From NCBI GenBank assembly GCA_002296185.1, contig DBHM01000006.1, forward strand, positions 82,051 to 88,408: DNA of 6,358 bases. The letters are read 5' to 3'. Positions within the stretch are counted from its first letter, which is position 1, and each line of letters begins with the position of its first letter. Positions 1 through 6,358 of the stretch are shown piece after piece. The notes under the pieces were generated by a model that was not told the origin of the DNA, did no database searches, and saw nothing but the letters and a program-made list of their open reading frames with translations. The position numbers and the translations under genes were made by a program. The stretch is from Alphaproteobacteria bacterium UBA828. Its GTDB lineage: Bacteria > Pseudomonadota > Alphaproteobacteria > UBA828.

Positions 1-960
1 TCTATCAAATCTTCCTGGTCTTAGGAGAGCTGGATCCAAAACATCCGGCCTATTAGTTGCTGCAATAAGAATTACACCATCGTTAGCCTCAAAACCATCC
101 ATCTCCACTAATAACTGATTGAGTGTCTGTTCCCTCTCGTCATTGCCGCCCCCAAGACCGGCGCCGCGATGTCGTCCAACAGCATCTATTTCATCAATAA
201 AAACCAAACAAGGAGCACTCTTCTTTCCCTGCTCGAACATATCTCTTACACGGCTAGCGCCTACACCAACAAACATTTCAACAAAGTCAGAGCCCGAGAT
301 TGTAAAAAACGGGACATTCGCTTCACCAGCAATAGCCCGCGCAAGCAATGTTTTACCTGTTCCCGGAGGACCAACGAGTAATACTCCCTTTGGTATTTTG
401 CCCCCTAGTCTTTGAAATTTCTGTGGATCGCGAAGAAATTCAACAACTTCTTCCAGCTCTTGTTTAGCCTCGTCAATTCCAGCAACATCGTCAAAAGTTA
501 CGCGCCCTGTACGTTCAGTTAAAAGTTTAGCCCGTGACTTTCCAAAGCCCATAGCACGACCACCACCAGATTGCATTTGTCGCATAAAGAATATCCAAAC
601 TCCAATCAAGAGGAGCATTGGGAACCAACTGATAAGTATATCAAAAAAACCTGGACTGCGCTCACTCACTGGCTTTGCATTGATGCTTACTTTATTGTCA
701 CGAAGCGTTCTGACAAGATCAGGGTCATTGGGAGCGTAAGTGCTAAATGCTTGCTCGCTATTAGCAAGATGGCCAGAGATTGAGTTTCCTTCTATAGTTA
801 CATCCGTAACACGGCCAGCCTCTACCTCAGACATAAATTGAGAAAAAGCAAGTTCATTAACAGACGGAGCAGGAGTTGATGGCCTGAACATATTAAATAA
901 TGCCACCAAAATTAGGCCTATAATGACCCATAAAGCTAAATTCTTACCAAAACTTCCCAC
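1..960 (-). CDS. ftsH: FtsH, ATP-dependent zinc metalloprotease, N-terminal half (partial at window edge)
   Basis: FtsH is a membrane-anchored AAA+ protease that forms hexamers and degrades misfolded membrane proteins and some regulators. The frame is open from a GTG start at 958-960 to the window edge, giving 320 residues, about half the usual length; the HEXXH zinc protease domain lies outside. Visible in order: transmembrane helix at about residues 8-26, a small periplasmic domain at about 27-106, a second helix at about 107-126, then the AAA module. That module shows Walker A GPPGTGKT (197-204), the pore motif MFVG (229-232), Walker B VFIDEID (253-259) and the second region of homology with arginine fingers R314 and R317 in LLRPGRFDR. 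The GTG start is supported by a GAGG element 7 bases upstream and by the N-terminus [10 protein letters not shown], typical of alphaproteobacterial FtsH. It follows tilS after 158 bp, so it may have its own promoter. Identity is certain; only the start codon is slightly open. Confidence 0.97.
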   Translation of the reverse strand, partial: MGSFGKNLALWVIIGLILVALFNMFRPSTPAPSVNELAFSQFMSEVEAGRVTDVTIEGNSISGHLANSEQAFSTYAPNDPDLVRTLRDNKVSINAKPVSERSPGFFDILISWFPMLLLIGVWIFFMRQMQSGGGRAMGFGKSRAKLLTERTGRVTFDDVAGIDEAKQELEEVVEFLRDPQKFQRLGGKIPKGVLLVGPPGTGKTLLARAIAGEANVPFFTISGSDFVEMFVGVGASRVRDMFEQGKKSAPCLVFIDEIDAVGRHRGAGLGGGNDEREQTLNQLLVEMDGFEANDGVILIAATNRPDVLDPALLRPGRFDR

Positions 961-967
961 GTTAGTG

Positions 968-973
968 CCTCAA
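968..973 (-). promoter_or_regulatory. Ribosome binding site of ftsH
   Basis: On the minus strand this reads TTGAGG, and its GAGG core ends 7 bases before the GTG codon at 958-960. It is the reason for choosing a GTG start: the nearest downstream ATG is codon 24 (in LFNMF), beyond the first membrane helix, and starting there would remove that helix. Confidence 0.65.
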
Positions 974-986
974 ACTCATTCAATGT

Positions 987-1014
987 TCTATAAGCTTACC
1001 AAGCAAGCTATCAA
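987..1014 (-). promoter_or_regulatory. Candidate sigma-70-type promoter for ftsH
   Basis: On the minus strand TTGATA (1009-1014) resembles the -35 consensus at 5 of 6 positions. It is followed after 16 bases by TATAGA (987-992), 4 of 6 to the -10 consensus. The predicted start of transcription would give a short leader before the GTG of ftsH. AT-rich spacers produce such matches by chance, and no heat-shock type promoter was recognised, so this is only a candidate. Confidence 0.25.
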
Positions 1015-1035
1015 TAAATCAATCAATTGGATGAC

Positions 1036-1090
1036 ATATAGCACTAGATTAGTATTGCTATAGCCTCCGGATAACTATGAGGTGCTATAT
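1036..1090. repeat. Inverted repeat in the tilS-ftsH gap (9-bp arms)
   Basis: ATATAGCAC at 1036-1044 is the exact reverse complement of GTGCTATAT at 1082-1090, with 37 bases between. The 8-bp palindrome GCTATAGC lies inside at 1057-1064, so the core GCTATA occurs three times in 55 bp. The arms could pair in RNA or mark paired protein-binding sites upstream of ftsH. No T tract follows on the minus strand, so it does not look like an intrinsic terminator. The function is unknown. Confidence 0.4.
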
Positions 1091-1118
1091 ATATTCCAAT
1101 GATATCTGAAATAATACC

Positions 1119-2486
1119 CTACACCTCGAAAGCTGTCTCACATAAAGGTAGTGAAGGCTCAAAAAATGCACTTAACCCATTTCCTTTATGCTCATAACTT
1201 AAGTGGGGAATCTTTACGCTACCGTCAACCCCACCCAATACAGGCAAAGACCTACGAATAACATGGGGAGAAGTTAAAATTCCTTTAGAATTATCGGCAT
1301 TTGACTTATTAATTTTAAGAAAATGAATATCTGATTGATTTATTTTCCTAATTTTACCTTTTTCTTTAGAATCTGAAGCCAAACTCACTGTGAACCTGCC
1401 ATCCCAACGTACAGTATCACCTGGAGAAATATCTATTTCATCTTTAATTCTTCCCGCTTCTCTAACTACTAAGAAAGAGTTTATTTTTTCTTTTTGTATA
1501 AATTGACACCCCCCTAAAGTAGGCCTACCGTCAAATTTAGACTCTCTCATATTCTTAACAAGTCTCTCGATACTTCTTAACTTAGGAGGTAATACTGACC
1601 CTGATACAGTGCTAATGATTCTATAAATTGCCCTTGTGAGAACAGAATCGCTAACTTCTCGCCAAGGCATACCTGAGAGCGTAACAAAACCTGAAGCCGC
1701 CAAAACAGCGTTATCAGCAAGAAAGCAAGCAACCTGGGCATGTAAAGCAGATCTGTCTCTTCCCATTCGATTAGCAACTAAAGCAATACGCCCAGCTGTC
1801 AAACCTTCTCTACCTAGTATTTCGGATGAATTCCTTAATCGAACGCGTGTAAAACGCGAATCATTATTTGAAGGGTCTTCGACCCATGAGTATCCGAGGG
1901 AATTAAGAGTATTCTTAAGATTTATGGCTGGTAAATGTAAAAATGGCCGCAAAAGGCGAATCCGTCCCCCTTCTGATAGCCCTGTCAGACGGCTTCTAGG
2001 CATAGAGGCTAAGCCATCAACACCACTCCCAGCAGCAAGCCTTAACATAAATGTTTCAGCTTGATCGTCTTGATGGTGAGCCAGAAGTAAATTTATATAC
2101 CCTTGCTTTCTACACCACTCACACATAAGCCTTAGCCGCGCCTCACGAGCTGACTTTTGTATACCACTATTTGATTTATTAGCTTCATTCCAACACAAAA
2201 TTCTGTGGGGCATTTTTATTTCAGACAACCAGGATTTAACCTGCATGGCTTCCTTTTTACTATCTGGACGTAATGAGTGATCAACAGTTAATCCTATTGC
2301 CTGCCCCCCTCTTTTAACTGCCCAACGATTAGTCAGCATAGCAAGTGTCATACTGTCCGCCCCACCCGAGACTCCTACGGCAACCCTGGGAGCTGAACTA
2401 AAAGGGCCAAATTTATGCATAATATTAGCAAAATCAGTTTCGCTAATTACACAATTATCCCCAGCCAATGAATGTGATTTAGACAC
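1119..2486 (-). CDS. tilS: TilS, tRNA(Ile)-lysidine synthetase
   Basis: TilS uses ATP and lysine to convert C34 of the CAU-anticodon tRNA-Ile to lysidine, switching it from AUG to AUA reading; it is a cytoplasmic and normally essential enzyme. The 455-residue product has the PP-loop signature SGGADS (40-45), then TVDHSLRPDS (67-76), LAHHQDDQAETFMLRL (135-150) and WVEDPSNND with FTRVRLRN (201-219). These mark the N-terminal ATP-pyrophosphatase domain. A middle part carries TLGGC (323-327) and VREAGR (341-346). The C-terminal domain carries RRSLPVL and IPHLSY (about 411-431). Length fits the full three-part family form. The start is GTG at 2484-2486, preceded by AAGAGG 5 bases upstream. It lies 34 bp after cpoB, so co-transcription with the Tol-Pal genes is likely. 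An AT-rich genome would use AUA often, which makes this enzyme important; that is inference. Confidence 0.95.
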   Translation of the reverse strand: MSKSHSLAGDNCVISETDFANIMHKFGPFSSAPRVAVGVSGGADSMTLAMLTNRWAVKRGGQAIGLTVDHSLRPDSKKEAMQVKSWLSEIKMPHRILCWNEANKSNSGIQKSAREARLRLMCEWCRKQGYINLLLAHHQDDQAETFMLRLAAGSGVDGLASMPRSRLTGLSEGGRIRLLRPFLHLPAINLKNTLNSLGYSWVEDPSNNDSRFTRVRLRNSSEILGREGLTAGRIALVANRMGRDRSALHAQVACFLADNAVLAASGFVTLSGMPWREVSDSVLTRAIYRIISTVSGSVLPPKLRSIERLVKNMRESKFDGRPTLGGCQFIQKEKINSFLVVREAGRIKDEIDISPGDTVRWDGRFTVSLASDSKEKGKIRKINQSDIHFLKINKSNADNSKGILTSPHVIRRSLPVLGGVDGSVKIPHLSYEHKGNGLSAFFEPSLPLCETAFEV

Positions 2487-2491
2487 ACAAA

Positions 2492-2497
2492 CCTCTT
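2492..2497 (-). promoter_or_regulatory. Ribosome binding site of tilS
   Basis: On the minus strand this reads AAGAGG and sits 5 bases before the GTG codon at 2484-2486. It lies inside the 34-bp gap after the cpoB stop and supports the GTG start, which places SGGADS at residues 40-45. Confidence 0.6.
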
Positions 2498-2520
2498 GTA
2501 ACTAAATATTTAATTGAACC

Positions 2521-3567
2521 TTAACTACAGTTGGATTTTGATTGACCACGCATCGCAGCCCGCTTTAAAGTTTCCCTCATTTCTGGAAAATCTTCGCCTA
2601 GTTTCTCGAAAGTCTGACATGCTTCTGGGAAACGCCTAAGATCTACAAGCGACAAACCCAATTTAACCAGATTGTCAGGGGCCTTTACTCCCTCTGGAAA
2701 TCTCTGATAGTTAAGGGCGTAGAGCCTAGCAGCTTCACCAAATTGTTTTCTGGCATAAAAAGATTCTGCATGCCAATAAGCTGCATTTTCTGCCAATGGA
2801 TGCCCCTTATTAGCCTCAATAAATGCTTTTAGTGCATTACCAGCCTTTTCCCACTCACTTTGCTGCATAAAACTCATAGCGTGTGCATATTGCTCCTCAG
2901 CACTAACCTTTGGGAGAATACTTTCTTCAGGTATCTGTGTGTAGCCCTCAGATATCTGTTGCTCATCTCTAGATTGTTCTTGAGTAACAGACACAGTACC
3001 CAATATCTTAGGCTCTAAGGAAGGCGTGTAACCATCTCCAGAAGGCACCGCTACAGTTCCACTACTATTAGTATTCTGGCTCTGGTTATAAGAATTTACA
3101 TTCTGCCCCATAGCATCATTAGCGATACTATTAGAATTATTATCAGGAGATTTTCTTGATAATTTTTTTTCAATTCCTGTCAATCGAAAATCAATATCTG
3201 CTACCAGCTTTTCTAGGCGAGATGATATTTTTTCAACCTGATTTGTTAACTCATCAAACCTACCGAATGCTTGTCTCATTCGTGAATCATATTCATCAAC
3301 CCGAGTTTCAAGTAAAGCGAAGCGATTAGATAAACTACTAGATACTGCACTAACAGGCTTAGTCGCTGACATTTCTCCAGATGGGTCAGAATAAACAGCT
3401 TTCTCTAGATCTCCCATTTGGGCTCTAGTAGAATCGAGTTGTTTAGAGATTATTTGCAGTTCATTACGAATTGACTGAATCTCGTTATCAGCTAAAGCAA
3501 AGCTAGGAGAAAAAAATAAAAATATGGCTAGCCCCCCCACAGTCGCTTTACTAAGCAAAATACGCAT
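2521..3567 (-). CDS. cpoB: CpoB (YbgF), periplasmic Tol-associated TPR protein
   Basis: CpoB is a periplasmic partner of the Tol system; in E. coli it binds TolA and coordinates outer-membrane constriction with PBP1B-driven septal peptidoglycan synthesis. From the ATG at 3565-3567 the protein has 348 residues. It begins with a signal peptide (residues 1-26: Arg/Lys n-region, hydrophobic core, probable cleavage after FALA). Next comes a long helical coiled-coil region (about 27-138) like the trimerising N-terminal domain of the family, then an Asn/Ser/Gln-rich linker (about 139-220). The C-terminal TPR domain (about 223-342) contains AEEQYAHAM, AENAAYWHAESFYAR and AARLYALNYQRFP. An ATG at 3637-3639, only 12 bp after pal, is in frame and would add 24 residues before the signal peptide. 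Neither start has a clear Shine-Dalgarno sequence, and I chose the one that gives a normal signal peptide. Identity is strong; the start is uncertain. Confidence 0.92.
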   Translation of the reverse strand: MRILLSKATVGGLAIFLFFSPSFALADNEIQSIRNELQIISKQLDSTRAQMGDLEKAVYSDPSGEMSATKPVSAVSSSLSNRFALLETRVDEYDSRMRQAFGRFDELTNQVEKISSRLEKLVADIDFRLTGIEKKLSRKSPDNNSNSIANDAMGQNVNSYNQSQNTNSSGTVAVPSGDGYTPSLEPKILGTVSVTQEQSRDEQQISEGYTQIPEESILPKVSAEEQYAHAMSFMQQSEWEKAGNALKAFIEANKGHPLAENAAYWHAESFYARKQFGEAARLYALNYQRFPEGVKAPDNLVKLGLSLVDLRRFPEACQTFEKLGEDFPEMRETLKRAAMRGQSKSNCS

Positions 3568-3651
3568 ATCGTAATAAACGTATTGGCAAGCAATGCTTCT
3601 AAAGTTAACCGACCACATATCCATAAAGACCATCTTCATATTTAATATTTT

Positions 3652-4200
3652 TTAGTTTATTACACTGACCGATCGACGATTTAAGTTCCAAGCTTCTTCG
3701 TCATGACCAAGGGCATAGGGACGCTCTTTGCCATAACTTATTGTATTAAGGCGCTGACCCTCAACACCAAGGGCTATTAAATAACTCCGCACTGCTGAAG
3801 CACGACGCTCCCCAAGCGCAAGATTATATTCACGTGTACCCCTCTCATCACAATGACCTTCAATTGTGAGGGATAAATCAGGAAACAGCCGTAACCATTC
3901 AGCCTGCTTTTCTAGTATTCCGCGTGATTGGGGCGATAATACGGCACTATCTAGATCAAAAAATATTCGATCGCCCACATTTTGTACCAAGTCCTCTTGA
4001 GTGCCAGGCTTTGGCGCTGATGGATCTAAGTCACTTGAATCTATACTCGCCTCAGAACTTCCAGATATTGAAGAATCTTCTGCTATATTAGAAGAACTAT
4101 CTCCACTAACAGAAACTTTTTCATCAGGGGTGCTCTGGCATGCAGCAGCAAATATAACTACAATAGCCAGGGGGATTAGAAATTTAGCCTTTACTATCAT
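3652..4200 (-). CDS. pal: Pal, peptidoglycan-associated outer-membrane lipoprotein
   Basis: Pal is anchored in the outer membrane by its lipid and binds peptidoglycan non-covalently. It also binds TolB, which controls its mobility and its gathering at the division site. The 182-residue precursor starts with a lipoprotein signal peptide ending in FAAAC, so C21 is the likely lipidated residue. A Ser/Asp/Glu-rich flexible linker follows (about 25-70). The OmpA-like domain (about 75-182) carries RIFFDLDSAVLSP, then the highly diagnostic GHCDERGTREYNLALGERRA (115-134), SYGKERP (155-161) and NRRSVSV near the end. The ATG at 4198-4200 is preceded by a strong AGGAGG (4205-4210) with 4 bases between. 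It follows tolB after 137 bp, the largest gap among the tol genes here, where a separate promoter is plausible. Length and motifs are standard; no defect is seen. Confidence 0.97.
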   Translation of the reverse strand: MIVKAKFLIPLAIVVIFAAACQSTPDEKVSVSGDSSSNIAEDSSISGSSEASIDSSDLDPSAPKPGTQEDLVQNVGDRIFFDLDSAVLSPQSRGILEKQAEWLRLFPDLSLTIEGHCDERGTREYNLALGERRASAVRSYLIALGVEGQRLNTISYGKERPYALGHDEEAWNLNRRSVSVIN

Positions 4201-4216
4201 GGTGCCTCCTCAGTCA

Positions 4217-4226
4217 CAATCGATTG
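4217..4226. repeat. 10-bp palindrome CAATCGATTG upstream of pal
   Basis: A perfect 10-bp palindrome lies between the candidate -10 box (4243-4248) and the pal Shine-Dalgarno sequence (4205-4210). It would fall in the pal leader RNA or serve as a small operator. It could also be chance, since the spacer is AT-rich. Confidence 0.3.
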
Positions 4227-4242
4227 CACATAAAATATATGT

Positions 4243-4271
4243 CTTATATTTTTTAGAGCTACTCACGTCTA
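4243..4271 (-). promoter_or_regulatory. Candidate sigma-70-type promoter for pal
   Basis: On the minus strand TAGACG (4266-4271) matches the -35 consensus at 4 of 6 positions. TATAAG (4243-4248) matches the -10 consensus at 5 of 6, with an ideal 17-base spacer. Transcription would begin near 4236, leaving a leader of roughly 35 bases that includes the strong pal ribosome binding site. A separate promoter for pal would allow more Pal than TolB, as is known for pal in E. coli. The match is by eye only. Confidence 0.35.
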
Positions 4272-4277
4272 TTCTTA

Positions 4278-4294
4278 AATTAGATATTCTAATT
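4278..4294. repeat. 17-bp perfect palindrome in the tolB-pal gap
   Basis: AATTAGA (4278-4284) and TCTAATT (4288-4294) are exact inverted copies around the 3-base centre TAT. The element ends 6 bp upstream of the candidate pal -35 box, a position suited to a dimeric regulator. A run of nine A residues follows on the plus strand (4300-4308). On the transcribed minus strand the T run comes before the palindrome, not after it, so it is not a terminator for tolB. Confidence 0.4.
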
Positions 4295-4337
4295 GTGTTA
4301 AAAAAAAATATTTCTATGTTCTTCTCTCATTTTTTAC

Positions 4338-5738
4338 TTATGGTAGAACCGGAGACCACGCAGGGTCTGATGCAGCTGTTGTTGTAAATATTATTCTCTC
4401 ATTGTGCCCTGTTATATCAATCGTTACCAGTTCAGATGTATCAGGGTTTCTAGAAGTTTGACGCATAAACATCAATACTCTGCCATTAGGGGCCCACGTG
4501 GGGCCTTCTACTAAGTAATCTCGTATAAGAATCCTCTCCCCCTCACCACTAGGCTTTATTACACCTATAGAGAATTGACCACGATGCTGCTTGGTAAAAG
4601 CAATTAGATCGCCACGTGGAGACCAAACTGGAGTACCGTATCGACCCTTACCAAAAGTAATACGCTTAACATTTCCCCCATTGCGATCCATTATATAGAT
4701 TTGCTGACTCCCTCCTCTATCAGACTCAAAGGCAACAAAATCACCATTTGGGGAATATGATGGCCCAGTATCAATTGCTGTATTTTTTGTTAACTGGTAT
4801 TTTTGGCCATTCCTTAAATCCATTTCATAAAGTTCAGAATTACCATTTTCAGCGTAGGTAAGGACAACTTGATTGCCATCTGGTGAAAAACGAGGAGCAA
4901 AAGTCATACCCCTAAACTCTCCTAGGACTTCCTGAGTTCTTGTGTCAAGGTTACGTAAATAAACACGTGGCGCACCTTTTTCAAAAGATAAATAAGTAAT
5001 TTCTTGAGCGGTTGGTGAAAATCGTGGTGTTAGAGCTAAGGCTTTTCCATCAGTTAAAAATTCAAGATTTTCTCCATCTTGATCCATTATTGCTAAACGC
5101 TTAACTCGTCGATCTAATGGACCACTCTCAGATACGTACACAATGCGGGTATCAAAATATCCACTCTCACCCGTAAGACGTTCGTATATGGCATCGGAAG
5201 CTTTATGGCCGATACGGCGCCATAAATCCTTTACACTTTTAAATCGTAAACCAAGCATTTGATCGCCAGCAAAAGCATCCCACAGCCTGAATTCCACCTG
5301 AAATTGCTGGTCTTGACCCTCAACAACTCTTCCAGTAACCAAAGCCTGAGCATTAATAACTCGCCAATCTCCAAAACGTGGTTGCAAAATAGATGCTGGG
5401 GTCATCTCTTCTATAAAAGCTTTTGGATCTATAGGTCTAAAAAGTCCTGAAAACTCCAAATTTCTGCTGATTACCTTAGCTATATCTTTACCAAGTTTTT
5501 TTTCTTGAGCGGTAGTTCCGAGAAAATCAGGAATAGCTAGCGGCATCGGCTCAACATAACCCCGCGTAATATCAACAGTTAAATCCGCTGTTGCCGTTCG
5601 AGGTATTATTGTCAGAGCCGCACAACCTGATAAAGCTATTGTAAATACAATAAGCAAGCCTTTAATTAAGCTCATATGTGAGCTGGGCCTATTATAAAAT
5701 AACGCATGAATTAAAAAAAATGGACTTTTCATAGACAT
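4338..5738 (-). CDS. tolB: TolB, periplasmic beta-propeller of the Tol-Pal system
   Basis: TolB is a periplasmic protein that binds Pal through its propeller and TolA through its N-terminal strand. The 466-residue product has a leader, an N-terminal domain starting [13 protein letters not shown] (52-64) and running to about 190, and a propeller built from six PD40-type repeats. These are PRFSPTAQE (238), PRFSPDGNQ (282), PSYSPNGDF (326), PVWSPRGDL (370), PTWAPNGRV (413) and a final PAWSP (459) that closes the ring. The ATG at 5736-5738 is chosen because AGGAGG stands 10 bases upstream. It gives an unusually long 51-residue leader with cleavage probably after TATA (A51). An in-frame ATG at 5673-5675 would give an ordinary 30-residue signal peptide but lacks a ribosome binding site. 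The hydrophobic core contains LSGC (36-39), which resembles a lipobox. It lies 35 bp after tolA. Identity is certain; start and processing are open. Confidence 0.96.
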   Translation of the reverse strand: MSMKSPFFLIHALFYNRPSSHMSLIKGLLIVFTIALSGCAALTIIPRTATADLTVDITRGYVEPMPLAIPDFLGTTAQEKKLGKDIAKVISRNLEFSGLFRPIDPKAFIEEMTPASILQPRFGDWRVINAQALVTGRVVEGQDQQFQVEFRLWDAFAGDQMLGLRFKSVKDLWRRIGHKASDAIYERLTGESGYFDTRIVYVSESGPLDRRVKRLAIMDQDGENLEFLTDGKALALTPRFSPTAQEITYLSFEKGAPRVYLRNLDTRTQEVLGEFRGMTFAPRFSPDGNQVVLTYAENGNSELYEMDLRNGQKYQLTKNTAIDTGPSYSPNGDFVAFESDRGGSQQIYIMDRNGGNVKRITFGKGRYGTPVWSPRGDLIAFTKQHRGQFSIGVIKPSGEGERILIRDYLVEGPTWAPNGRVLMFMRQTSRNPDTSELVTIDITGHNERIIFTTTAASDPAWSPVLP

Positions 5739-5748
5739 ATCTTACTAG

Positions 5749-5754
5749 CCTCCT
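5749..5754 (-). promoter_or_regulatory. Ribosome binding site of tolB
   Basis: On the minus strand this reads AGGAGG, a full consensus, in the 35-bp gap after tolA. It is 10 bases from the ATG at 5736-5738, slightly long but usable, and 73 bases from the alternative ATG at 5673-5675. It therefore favours the longer TolB. Confidence 0.6.
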
Positions 5755-5773
5755 ATATCGAAATATAGCAAAA

Positions 5774-6358
5774 TCATAGCGGTGGACGAAAGTTCAATGT
5801 TATGCGCTTCCAATGTTTATGCCTGTCTGCGAAGGGACGCAAACCAGTCAATGGACTCGCCTTTAGAACAGCTCTTTGAGCACTTTCCGCCATAGTTCTT
5901 GTATTAGGATCACTATAACTCTCAATTTTAACACTCTGCACTGCTCCAGTTGCCTGGAGTTCTATTGTTATTGGTATCACCATTTTGTCTGCATCCTTAG
6001 CCCCAACCGGCACATTCCAGTGGCTTTCTACGGCAGTCTTAATGATTTTCTCTATAGCACGAACTTCACTTGAACCAAGTTCAGGCTCATTATTATTTAT
6101 AAACATATCTTGAGGTGAAGAAGTCACACTCTCTAAAATAGCGTTAAATTTGTCATCTTCCTCCTGCTCCTTCTTTTCCGAGGATGCAATAACAGATAAT
6201 GATGGGTCGTCATCTGCAATATTTTTTAAGAGTGTATCCCAAGACGGCTTTGGCCGATTTTTTGGTTTTGGAGGATTGGATATAGTTGATTTCATATCTG
6301 CAATTTTTTCCGGACGTCTTTCAGGCTCAGGTGTTGGCTCGGGCTCAGATACTGGCTC
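5774..6358 (-). CDS. tolA: TolA, C-terminal part (partial at window edge)
   Basis: TolA is the inner-membrane protein that transmits TolQR proton-driven force across the periplasm to TolB and Pal. The frame runs from the right edge to a TGA at 5774-5776, giving 194 residues; the ATG at 6293-6295 is internal, because in-frame codons continue upstream. The visible N-terminal side is a Pro/Glu-rich linker (EPVSEPEPTPEPERRPEK, then PPKPKNRPKPSWDTLLKN), followed by an acidic stretch. The C-terminal globular domain (about the last 100 residues) contains SSEVRAIEKIIKTAVESHWNV, read here as two pieces (SSEVRAIEKI and IKTAVESHWNV), then VIPITIELQATGAV, ESAQRAVLKASPL and HKHWKRITLNF. This is the TolA/TonB-type C-terminal fold. 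The linker differs from the Ala/Lys helix of E. coli TolA and looks more like a TonB spacer. TolB follows after 35 bp. TonB was considered; the tolB-pal neighbourhood decides for TolA. Confidence 0.92.
   Translation of the reverse strand, partial: EPVSEPEPTPEPERRPEKIADMKSTISNPPKPKNRPKPSWDTLLKNIADDDPSLSVIASSEKKEQEEDDKFNAILESVTSSPQDMFINNNEPELGSSEVRAIEKIIKTAVESHWNVPVGAKDADKMVIPITIELQATGAVQSVKIESYSDPNTRTMAESAQRAVLKASPLTGLRPFADRHKHWKRITLNFRPPL

Noticed and set aside
119..415. Plus-strand open frames of 98 and 70 codons opposite ftsH
   Set aside because: Both lie opposite the strongly conserved AAA domain of FtsH, which fully explains the open frame.
988..1044. An 18-codon minus-strand frame with a GTG start in the tilS-ftsH gap, coding a hydrophobic peptide
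   Set aside because: The only GGAGG lies 19 bases upstream, too far for normal initiation. Short hydrophobic frames arise easily in AT-rich DNA.
1636..2064. A 142-codon open frame on the plus strand, antisense to tilS
   Set aside because: It overlaps the conserved TilS catalytic domain, its translation resembles no family I know, and no upstream ribosome binding site stood out. It is best read as a shadow of the tilS reading frame.
4300..4308. Run of nine A (T on the minus strand) after tolB as a possible terminator
   Set aside because: No GC-rich hairpin precedes it on the minus strand; the nearby palindrome lies on the wrong side.
4001..4387. A 128-codon open frame on the plus strand across the start of pal and the pal-tolB gap
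   Set aside because: It runs antisense through the pal signal peptide and linker and into the tolB 3' end. The protein has no recognisable features.
5691..5696. Perfect TATAAT on the minus strand inside the tolB leader region
   Set aside because: No -35 element stands at a suitable distance (only a T run), and the site is within the probable coding region.

Overview
The window is a dense, one-directional stretch of a bacterial chromosome with every gene on the minus strand. In transcription order (right to left) it holds the end of tolA, then tolB, pal, cpoB (ybgF), tilS and the first half of ftsH. This is the classic Tol-Pal block followed by tRNA-Ile lysidine synthetase and the membrane protease FtsH, an order I know from Alphaproteobacteria. 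Protein details agree, such as the FtsH N-terminus [19 protein letters not shown] and the TolB DITRG start. The DNA is visibly AT-rich and the linkers are rich in Ser, Asp, Glu or Asn, which suggests an AT-rich, perhaps marine, alphaproteobacterium. That last step is inference; no rRNA or other taxonomic marker is present.

Layout: tolA 3' part (5774-6358, cut by the right edge); 35-bp gap with the tolB ribosome binding site; tolB (4338-5738); 137-bp gap with a candidate pal promoter and two palindromes (4201-4337); pal (3652-4200); cpoB (2521 to 3567 or 3639); 34-bp gap; tilS (1119-2486, GTG start); 158-bp gap with an inverted repeat and a weak promoter candidate (961-1118); ftsH 5' part (1-960, GTG start, cut by the left edge).

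How the genes work together: TolA spans the periplasm from the inner membrane and pulls on TolB and Pal. TolB is the periplasmic propeller that docks on Pal. Pal is the outer-membrane lipoprotein that grips peptidoglycan. CpoB is the periplasmic TPR partner that links this system to septal peptidoglycan synthesis. TilS (AUA decoding) and FtsH (membrane protein quality control) are housekeeping genes that ride downstream.

I found no mobile element, CRISPR array, RNA gene or clear intrinsic terminator. No new system is evident. The points most worth a second look are the unusually long TolB leader with a lipobox-like cysteine, the uncertain CpoB start, and the palindromes in the two larger gaps.
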